The notes below the pieces were generated by a model, which worked only from the letters and a program-made list of their open reading frames with translations, was not told where the DNA came from and made no database searches. A stretch of 64,000 bases of DNA, from the NCBI GenBank assembly GCA_947846985.1, contig CANTUZ010000001.1, positions 190,449,455 through 190,513,454 on the forward strand, in the 5' to 3' direction. The position numbers and the translations under genes are program-made. This stretch comes from Fratercula arctica (taxonomy: Eukaryota > Chordata > Aves > Charadriiformes > Alcidae). This document shows, piece after piece, positions 48,616 through 57,667 of this stretch (within the stretch, counting starts at the first letter, position 1; each line of letters opens with the position of its first letter).

Positions 48616-49085
48616 AAACATCAATTTAAAATATTTTCCCTAGAGCCGCATGCAAAGGACCTCTAGCAAGGCAGCAAAAGTCTTGTACTTTGCTTTCAGG
48701 CCTCATCGTTTCTCACTGTATCTCTGTATTTGTGGAAAAAGATAAAAACAAGAACAATTTAGATTTTGTTTTCTATCAGACCAGACTCAAAACAGAATGT
48801 TCTCAACTTGGAATTGACTGCATTGATAAAATGAGTTGACAATATCTATCAGCATATCTAACAGCTTGGGACAAACACTCTTACCTTCTGCAGCTACTTT
48901 TAACACAAGCCTTTATTTGGTACTGTGTGTTGCCATTCTGTAAAGCTACTCTCATCTACCATTATGAGAGAATTATAAATGCACCAGAGAATGTCTGGTG
49001 CATTTAAATGTTGAGTATCTTCTTTTATATTTTAAACATTTCTGGTGAGCATGAAAGCTACCCTTCCTTGATCTCTGGAACCCTC
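48616..49085. other. Intergenic spacer between two CR1 copies
   Basis: AT-rich, no gene seen. It contains the perfect hairpin at 48976-49006. Confidence 0.5.
48976..49006. repeat. Perfect 13-bp inverted repeat, 5-base loop
   Basis: Left arm TAAATGCACCAGA (48976-48988) and right arm TCTGGTGCATTTA (48994-49006) flank GAATG. It lies about 80 bases upstream of a CR1 copy. Confidence 0.9.
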
Positions 49086-49577
49086 AGCACAAGGACATAG
49101 ACCTGTTGGAGCAGGTCCAGAAGAGGGCCACAAAGGTGATCAGAGGGCTGGAGCACCTCTCCTGTGAAGACAGGCTGAGAGAGTTGGTGTTGTTCAGCCT
49201 GGAGAAGAAACAGCTCCAGGGAGACCTTATAGCAGCCTTCCAGTACCTGAAGGGGGCCTACAAGAAAGCTGGGGAGGGGCTGTTTGCCAGGGGATGTAGC
49301 GATAGGACGAGGGGCAATGGGCAATGGTTTTAAACTAGAGCAGGGTAGGTTTAGATCAGACATTAGGAAGAAGTTCTTTACAATGAGGGTGGTGAAACAC
49401 TGGAACAGGTTGCCCAGAGAGATGGTGGAGGCCCCATCCCTGGAGACATTCAAGGCCAGGCTTGATGAGGCTCTGAGCAACCTGATCTAGTTGAAGATGT
49501 CCCTGCTGGCTGCAGGGGGTTGGACTAGATGACCTTTAAAGGTCCCTTCCAACCCAACACATTCTATGATTCTATGA
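49086..49577 (+). mobile_element. CR1 LINE 3' fragment (about 490 bp), fairly young
   Basis: Plus-strand frames give the last part of CR1 ORF2: [52 protein letters not shown], then in a shifted frame [20 protein letters not shown] and [16 protein letters not shown] with its stop codon. The 3' UTR ends with GGTCCCTTCCAACCC and two ATTCTATG-type repeats. The near-intact C-terminus across one frame shift suggests a later insertion than the other copies. It is 5'-truncated. Confidence 0.95.
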
Positions 49578-51289
49578 ATGCCCTTTGTCTACTTTACTGA
49601 CAATGCTACCATCAAACATTGGTGGTGTCCATCTTATAAGAATCAGTCAAAATTTGTCCCTGAATTCCTCAGATGCTTGTGTTCAAATGCTGCTCAACCG
49701 GTTAAGTACACAAACATCAATGCTGAATGTTTATATTCAAATACCTATATGCTTAAAATATCCAGCCACAACGATGAAAAGTCATTCATTAGTCCTCATT
49801 AGATGATCTAACCAAGCCTGTTTTATTTATACTTTCTCTTTGCTTTGTCCAGCCTCAGCACAGGTTTCTTTACAGTTGCACTCATTCAAGTGCAATTTTT
49901 TTCTGCCTAGACGTTATATTTTGCCTAATGTAGTTTGTAAAGCATATTTATTTCAACAAAATGGTGTTAAAGACTGGACTTGTTTTTTATAGGGCAACAA
50001 AATGAGGACTTTGTTAATAAAACTTTCTATTTGGGTCATAAAAGAAACAGTAAAAATAGTTAATGGTGAAAAACTCAGTTTTGAACTGATCCAAGATTTT
50101 TATTTCAAGATTCAGGTAAAAATTTTAGCTATGTTTTCAAATCCTTCATCTGGGAAAATATGTGACTAAAAATAAGGTGTATAAAAATATGTTTATGCTC
50201 AGTAAAGATTTCTAATTATAGAATCAGTGCCTTGTAATTCACTTATAAACTGTCTTTTGGTCATAAAATTCATTATTATTTTGAGGTTCGGTAGTTCAGA
50301 GTAATGAGTTTTAGCTTCATGCAGTGCATTGTCAGTTTAGACACTTCTTATACTATCTTTCCCTAATGCTTTGGATTACGAAATCATCTGATTAAACAAG
50401 AGTCTCACCTTATGTTATTTGTAAGCAGGTCATAGCCAAAGCCAGACATGATGGTGATGTTTCTAGGATGCTTTGTGATTGCTTTATCATGGGAATATGC
50501 TACCCCAGCTAGTACCTTTGCCTTACCCACGGTGACCACCTTTGTTTCTATACCATGAACTTGTGGAGAAAAATTTGAAAGCATGAAGGAATACTCCCAT
50601 GAAGGTACAAAACCTCAAAGTAAAGTAGAAGAAATAACCACATTTTTATGATTATTTTTTAAATATTATGATGGCGAAGCTAAGCATATTGCACATTTGT
50701 GGCCTGGCTTACCGTTTCTGAAGGCCTCTGACTGTTGGCACCGTTGTCCATTGATATGTATGAGTTTTTGCCCAGGCAAGAACACATAATGGAGATGCTG
50801 TGCGGGCGTATGGAATAAGTAATATGGGTTGACAATCCACCTGGAAGCATATAAGTCTGAAAGAGCAGTAGAGCTTGCATTCTGCTTCGCGATAAGCAGT
50901 GTCCAATAGATCTTCATAACGATAAATTTATCAGCAGTCCTGTGCTACCAGTGTGTAGTGCTCAGCTCTACGGTGTGAGAAGTTTGTGCATAACTGATAA
51001 ATTTCCCAGTCCTCCAGCTTTCCCATGCAGCAGATTATTTTATTCGTTGTAAAGAGTTTGCAGGAGGTGGCTAAAATTTCTGCAGGTTTCATTTCTGGGA
51101 TATAAGTTTATTTCACGTCAGGAATGCATTTCTCCCAGAGGCATGTCAGATGGTACCTCTCCATTAATTTCAGGTGTTCTGTGCAGATTCAAGCATTTGG
51201 ATGGGCATTTGTGGAAAGAAATCACTAGCATTTTGGCAGTGGTAACCAAGCATTACAATGGAGATGGAGAAGACATGACATCACTTACT
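49578..51289. other. Intergenic sequence, no feature recognised
   Basis: About 1.7 kb of AT-rich DNA. Three overlapping minus-strand frames near 50666-50917 share no family motif and are judged chance. Confidence 0.5.
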
Positions 51290-51571
51290 AGCAGGGCCCA
51301 TAGCGACACGACAAGGGGTAATGGGTTTAAACTAAAAGAGGGCAGATTTAAACCAGATACAAGACATTTTCTACAATGAGGGTGGTGAAACCCTGGCACA
51401 GGTTGCCCAGAGAGGCGGCAGATGCCCCATCCCTGGAAACGTTCAAGCTTAGGTTGTATGGGGCTCTGAGCAGCCTGATCTAGATGAAGATGTCCCTGCT
51501 TAGTGCAGGGAAGGTTGGATTCGATGACCTTTAAAGGTCCCTTCCAACCCAAACCATTATGTGGTTCTATA
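51290..51571 (+). mobile_element. CR1 LINE 3' fragment (about 280 bp)
   Basis: It shows ACGACAAGGGGTAATGGGTT, TTTAAACTAAAAGAGGGCAG, GAGGGTGGTGAAACCCTGGC, CAGGTTGCCCAGAGAGG, CCCCATCCCTGGAAACGTTC and TTTAAAGGTCCCTTCCAACC in the CR1 order. A gap removes part of the RKKFF segment. It ends at a degraded tail (TATGTGGTTCTATA). Confidence 0.9.
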
Positions 51572-52562
51572 ACTCGGTTTTTGCTGCACTCTTGCAGCCA
51601 TCATCACACTGTTGCTCTGCTGCAGGGTCCTTCTCGTGCACTACAAACTCTTGCATTTGCAGACAATGATGAAATGTATTCTTCTTCTCCTACTACTTAA
51701 ATCAATCATCTTCACTGATCTATATCAGAATTGCAGAGTTTAGGAAAGTTCCTCCCAAGCTATTCCATTTGATTTGACTCCCTAAAAGTAATCATTAAAC
51801 AAAATGGCCTTTATGTCCTGATATTTCCTTTTGGTGTGCCAGAACTAGATGCCAGTGTTCATGAGCCAGATATAGGTCTCAGAGAGGAGCATGGGGAGGA
51901 ATGAAGACCATCCACATGCTTGAGTCCTACTAGCTTTTCTAACCCTTAAGAGAAATTCCCATCCTCCCCTCAGGTGAGTCCCCAGGGGCAGGTGGCCAGG
52001 GTTAGTGATGTTAATAGTTGATCCATGTAAAGAAAAAAACTAAGTTGGATCAAAGTGTTGCCATGTGTAGATTCCAGTTTTGTAGCTCAGGTTGCGTTCA
52101 TGCATATGTATGTAAATGTACAGAAATATGTGAGAAAATGCTAATCCTATGTCCTGCTCTGACATTTTTGAGGCACTGCGTTACTCACAAGCTGTGCAGC
52201 ATCAATGTAATGAACAGGTTATTGCTAAGAGTCCAGATTAAAATTTATGTCACATCATCACTTAGTACTAAAAGCTATCCTAAAAAAATGGAGACTTTTG
52301 AATTAACTTGACTCACAGTAGCCTTGTGTCTGAAATGCAGTGTTGTTCTCCACACCTTAAGCTCAAGTAGTTAAGGTAATCTGATTTTCCAGTGTGGGGT
52401 TGAAAAAGTGACATTAATATCTCCTTTAGAATTCTAAAGAAATATCCAAATCCATTTTCTTAAAGGAATGTTTCTACCTGCTAGAAACCCCTCTACTCTG
52501 CAACTTGTCTTTATTGGCGAAGGATGTTAGGACCATATACATCACAAAGTCTATTGTCCTGT
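51572..52562. other. Intergenic sequence, no feature recognised
   Basis: About 1 kb without genes or known elements. The frame at 52018-52311 shows no domain. Confidence 0.5.
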
Positions 52563-52726
52563 TAGCTTAAAAATGCCAGTGGAAATCTTAGAATTAGTCT
52601 CAGTATTCGTTAATGAACTTCTCAATTAGGAACATCAAGAGATGTACAGAGTCATAAAGTAGCTGTTGTTTAGCCATAATACATTAATACTTTCCTGTGG
52701 TTGTTATCATTAACACATAGGTAGCG
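52563..52726 (+). repeat. 164-bp direct repeat, copy A
   Basis: It begins TAGCTTAA and ends GGTAGCG. It aligns without gaps to copy B (54160-54323) at about 145 of 164 positions. Flanks on both sides do not align. Family unknown. No terminal TG..CA, no target duplication. Confidence 0.9.
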
Positions 52727-54159
52727 GTTCCAATACTGAACTCTCTTTCAATTCAGAAATCTTGTCTTAAGGTTACGCTGAGCCTCCCATTCTGGAAACT
52801 TGTGCTGTGCAGGGGCGCATGCAGGGGCACATGCAACCTTGCCTCTGTTATTGCTGCTCAAAAGGTCCCAAACCCTGTCCCTGCTGTCCCTGCACTGTGT
52901 TTTCTCAACCCCTGGGTATGCAGGAGGACGAAGCACTTTGCCTCCGCTCCCTTTCCCACAGGAGCAGTTCTGCTCAGTCTGGGCAAGGGCAGACCTTTAG
53001 AGCTTTTCCTGTGTTGGAGGGAAAGACTCTGAGGGGAGCCTTCTTGGGTACAAGAGGGGCTCACCGGAAAAAAACCACGATGTCCATCTTTTTATGCTGA
53101 AAAGGGGACCTGACCTGGCTCTCCGCTCAATGCCAGGCCATGGAGAAGGAAGCACAGGGTGGGTTTTCAGGGCAGAAGGTAGAGGTCAGACATGCATTGA
53201 GCCAGGCCTCGTCCCTCTCCCAGGAGCCGCGGCTGGCTGTGCTCCTGCCAGGGACTCGTGGCACTTTTTGGGCTGGGGAAGAGAAGACCAAGCGGCTCAT
53301 TCTTCTGCTCCCTTCAGCATTGCCTTGGAGCTTGGTCCCAGTCCTGCAGAGAGGAGGACAGGAACGAGAGGGGACAGTGACTGGGAGACGCCGGGGGGAA
53401 GAGCAAGAGAAGCAGTGAGCTCGCAGCTGCTAAAATCTTCACCATGTCCCCGCACAATTTAAACCTATTAGTCTCATCTGTCTGCAGCGAATATGGAAAA
53501 CAGTTTATTCCCTTCCTACTTATAAAAGGTTTTTGTATAAAAAGGAATTCTCTTCCTCCCGCTCAGCTTTCTGTGGGCTGTGTGATCCCTCAGCCTTTCT
53601 GTGTAGGCGATGGGTGCAAATCCTGATTATCCTTGTTTCTTCCCAGTTGAAGTGCTCTTTTCCTGAAGTGTCACTCTCAAAGGTATGCCAGCCTTACCAC
53701 ATCATGCTGAAAAGACAGGCTACGTTATCAGCTTACATATTACTGTCCTTTTAATAATTCCAAAGGCAGAGCTGCCTTTTTTCCCTAATGTTATGAGCTG
53801 AGCAGCCACTCATGCCGTTCTGCTCGTGTTTAGAAATGTGGCCCCGCTCCCCAGCCAAAGCAGGGATTTTGTGCAGTGCTATTGCCGGTGAGGACGGGTC
53901 TGTGATGGTGAGAGGAGCAGGGGTGAGGCAGGGAGAGGGGTAACAGGGATACAGGAGGGGCTCAGCCTTTCCAATTCTTCCTACTCTCACTACACAAGCC
54001 TGCCATTTTGCATATCGGCCACTTAAAAAATATTTTGAGGTCATTATTATCCTGTTAATTTTGTATCATGTGTGACCTCAAATTCCTGACTGTGTACATA
54101 AGTGATTAATTAACTAAAAATGCAGTTTCTGTGAACTCTTATCAGGAATTGTACCCAAA
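52727..54159. other. Spacer between the two 164-bp repeats, GC-richer in its first part
   Basis: Between about 52796 and 53440 the sequence is clearly GC-richer than its surroundings, with overlapping open frames in all plus frames (52800-53462). None has a recognisable domain. A 12-bp tandem duplication (CAGGGGCGCATG / CAGGGGCACATG) lies at 52810-52833. The rest is ordinary AT-rich DNA. It could be an unknown insertion or non-coding exon-like DNA; no gene is claimed. Confidence 0.4.
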
Positions 54160-54323
54160 TAGCTTAAGAATGCCAGTGGAAATCTTAGAATTAGTCTCAG
54201 TATAGGCTAATGAAATTCTGAATCAGCAACATCAAGAAATGGAGAGAGTCATAAAGTAGCTGTTGTTTAGCCGTAATACATTAATACTTCAATGTGATTG
54301 TTATCATTAACTAACAGGTAGCG
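54160..54323 (+). repeat. 164-bp direct repeat, copy B
   Basis: Same length and orientation as copy A, differing at about 19 scattered positions and with no insertion or deletion. The longest identical blocks are near the start (AATGCCAGTGGAAATCTTAG and beyond) and centre (AGTCATAAAGTAGCTGTTGT). Confidence 0.9.
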
Positions 54324-56521
54324 TCATATTTACTAGGGATTGTCACTGCTTTCTGAAATATTTTCTAAAGATTTTCTAAAATATTTGGTTTCTCAGCAAG
54401 CCCAGATGACGCAAAGCTTGCTGATGTGAGCAGCGTGGATGACTGCTTGCATAGTTCAGGGAGGTCTTTTCTTGTTTGTTCTAAACTCTAGACTTCAGTC
54501 TCAGTCTGGCCACCTACAAAGAATTTGTCTTCCTTAGGGTGTATGTTGGAGTTCAGGTGGATTGACAATGTCCTTTTCATATGTTCCATTCCATTTGTTA
54601 TGGAAATGAACTGTCATTTAACACGGCCCTATTCTGCACTGCACTGACCGATGAGCGGAGAATCAACCTTCTGGAAAAGAAAACAGATTAACTTTTAGCA
54701 TTGGTGCCGTAACACCAGGCTAGAAAAACGGCCAGAGCCAACGCTTGTTTTGCCAAATTCCGGATAATGAAATAAATGGTACAGAGGGTCATTAACTCAT
54801 ATCCTAAATGATTCGTGTAAAGGAAATATTCCTAGACGGCAAAACAAGATTAGCTGTTTAATCAAACCATTCCACAAGGATGATGAGAGTTTATGGAAAT
54901 TTCTTCAAGAGTTTGAAAAGGCAACAAGAGAGCCTTGTGGTTATGACCAGGTCTCCCCACCGCATGCAAGGAAACCAGCTTGGTTCAAACCCTTATGGCG
55001 TGATATATGGTAGTTTTCTGTTTTGCGAGGAAGGGAGCGTTTGAACACATTGGCAGACCTTTTACAACATATGGTCAAAACAAAAAGATCCCTCCTGTCA
55101 CGGTTAAAATCTGCATTTTGAGTGCTCGGACAGTCAAAATCTGCTCAGAGGCTTATGTATGAGCTTGAATTTGATACGTTCCCTTTAGAGGAATTCTTTG
55201 CAAACAGCATATGTACTTTATTGCACAGAAAAATGTTGCAGAGAATACAGATAGAGGCAGCTGTACCGAGCATACGCAAAGGCTGCGCTCTGGGGAGGCC
55301 AGAAAGCTCGTCACTGTGATTATGCCTCTTTGAAAAGCCTTCTAATCGTACCCAGTTGTCCATGTTTTGAATGCAAATCCAGATAAGTTAGGACTCGATT
55401 CAAAGACCCTTTTTCTCTTCAGTGGGCTTTCCTCCCTTCATTTTCAACAGGCTCCCAGACTCTGCCCTGCATTTGAACTTGAATGAAGTTGCTAGCTGGA
55501 TATGCCAGAACATAATAATTTTTAAACCAGGGATAAGAGAAGTCTTGTTAGTATCTGGATTTCTCATTTAGAAGACTTTCTTATAGCCTTTCTGAAGGGG
55601 GATATTTTTAGACCTAGCAAGCTGGAACCATTTTTAATCACTCATTTTTTTTTAATTACTATTCCGTGGCTAGACTTGAATCAAATATTTCTTTAGGCTT
55701 TTATTTTGAACTAGCCCGGTAATTTAAACTGTGGAAGTGACACTGGGCTCTTTTCTCTGCATCACCGTGTGAAAATTTACTGCTTTCTCATGCTCCAGCC
55801 TCTTGGTCTTCTAACACGATACCTTGGGTTAGCTGAAGGTCTGATTTCAATATAGTTGTTTTTGTATGATTTCAGTACAGATTTAATACAGTTCAGTTCA
55901 TTCCTCACAGGTGACCCTACGATTCCTTTCTCCTAGAAATTTTGGGTTACAACATGAAGTTGCATTATTCGTGCAATTTGCCACAATCTTAATAGTATCT
56001 GGGTATGTTATTTTTAACTTCGTCAACTGCAGTTGTTATATGAGTGAGAATTCAGCGTCCACATTCCTCTACCCCCTCCTAAAAACCCCTGCCCTTCCGC
56101 TTGTGGAGGGAAGCTGAGGTGCCTGCGCTCTAGTGGCTTGTCAAAAAGGAGATGATTAAAAAGAGAGCCATGTGAGTCTGGCTTTTTTCAGATCTAATGA
56201 TTTTAAAGGCAATATTGTGATTTGGGATCCTGGTTTCCTGAGGACTTGGGCTTGGTACTACTGATGCTGTGTGCATCTTTCTACAGTGCCGCATTGGCTC
56301 TTTCCGCTGTCATTACTGAAACTGTGTTTGTAGTGTCCTGGTGACTCTGTCAGGGAGGATGTCATAAATTCACTCTTCTTATCATTCAAGACAGGTAAGG
56401 TTTTGATTTATATCTTGAATGAAACTCTGATGTGATTTTTCTGGAATTATCAACTTACTTTCTGACGGTAAGCTGAAAGGAAAGCTGGAAACATTTACCA
56501 GATAAATCTCGCATTTGCCTC
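54324..56521. other. Intergenic sequence, no feature recognised
   Basis: About 2.2 kb without recognised genes or elements. Short frames at 55122-55363 and 55911-56117 show no domain. Confidence 0.5.
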
Positions 56522-56556
56522 TAAAGTAAGGGCACATGTAGGATGCCCTTACTTTA
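56522..56556. repeat. Perfect 13-bp inverted repeat, 9-base loop
   Basis: Left arm TAAAGTAAGGGCA (56522-56534) and right arm TGCCCTTACTTTA (56544-56556) flank CATGTAGGA. Confidence 0.9.
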
Positions 56557-57186
56557 ATCTTTTGTTTTCCATCTTTTGCATCTTTTCATACACATAATAG
56601 ATCTTTTAACTAAAGTGGGCATTTACCAAATACATTTTTCAATTAATTCATCTGTTTTTATTTAATTTTTTTTTTTTACAAAAACTAATTTAAAGAGAAC
56701 CGAGTCCAAGATTGAAATATGTGCTTCACTACAAGTTTATTGAAATAGATTTGACTTAACAATAGATAATGCAAGCAGAAGGTGACACACTTTCTTCATA
56801 TTGAATGTGTTTAAATGTTTGTGTTGAAGTAATTCCAAAGGCAAACAACAAATACAAATATAATTTGTTTTTGCTGTCCTGCATCTTGCAATCAGTGCTT
56901 TGGATTACAGCCTTTGGGGATGGTTGCTAAATCATGGCATAAGATTACTGTTAAATAGAAAGTTAGCAAAAGTGAAATGACAGGAATTATGCCAAATTCA
57001 CCTGCCATTTGTTGTTAGGTTTTGCAGCTGGGTTTTTGATTTCCAGCACCACCCGCCTGATCACCTGGTGAAGGTGTGATCTTACCGTTTCCATGTGAAG
57101 CCTCAACACTGTTATCCATTATCAGGATACTGCTCTGGCTGTCCACTGGTTTCTGGTGGAATTTAAGACATTTATTTTTAATCACA
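56557..57186. other. Intergenic sequence, no feature recognised
   Basis: AT-rich, with a short T run near 56668. Nothing gene-like. Confidence 0.5.
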
Positions 57187-57328
57187 GAGAAGTTTTTAAG
57201 GCCAGGTTGGATGGGGCTCTGAGCAACCTGGTCTAGTGGGAGGTGTCCCTGCCCATGGCAGGGGGGCTGGAACTAAATGATCTTTAAGGTCCCTTCCAAC
57301 CCAAACCATTCTATGATTCTATGATTCT
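57187..57328 (+). mobile_element. CR1 LINE 3'-terminal fragment (about 140 bp)
   Basis: It shows AAGGCCAGGTTGGATGGGGC, CTGAGCAACCTGGTCTAGTG, TGTCCCTGCCCATGGCAGG and TTTAAGGTCCCTTCCAACCC, ending in a clean ATTCTATGATTCTATGATTC tail. The well-kept tail points to a fairly young, strongly 5'-truncated copy. Confidence 0.95.
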
Positions 57329-57553
57329 AAGCGGCCTGGATTAGGCCGGTGTGGGAGAAACTACCAACATCTCTTAATGGCCTAAGGCAAAGAAAACCTT
57401 TCTCCTTACGTGCCCGTCAGTGGTGACATTTCAGGAAGGCTGCAAGGGTGCAGGCTAATGGGATTTTTGGAGCCTATGCTTCCTAGAGAAACAAAATCCT
57501 GGACAGAAGTTGTTCCACAAATCAATTAGTGTTTCAAAGCTCCCAGGATTTCA
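57329..57553. other. Short intergenic spacer
   Basis: No feature recognised. Confidence 0.4.
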
Positions 57554-57607
57554 CTGGATGTACTGTATGTATTGTACATGCTGTATACACTGTATGTACT
57601 GTATTGT
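57554..57607. repeat. 9-bp minisatellite, six units
   Basis: Six back-to-back 9-base units related to CTGTATGTA: CTGGATGTA, CTGTATGTA, TTGTACATG, CTGTATACA, CTGTATGTA and CTGTATTGT. No spacer between units. Confidence 0.85.
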
Positions 57608-57631
57608 TCCTGAATCACCAGGGTGACTAGA

Positions 57632-57667
57632 ATTTTAGATTGGATTTTAGATGTGATTTTAGATGTA
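57632..57667. repeat. 12-bp minisatellite, three units
   Basis: Three adjacent units ATTTTAGATTGG, ATTTTAGATGTG and ATTTTAGATGTA. It starts 24 bases after the 9-bp minisatellite. Confidence 0.9.

Noticed and set aside
52563..54323. The 164-bp repeats as LTRs of a small retroelement
   Set aside because: Ends are not TG...CA, no primer-binding or polypurine site adjoins them, and no target duplication was seen. Kept only as one possibility.
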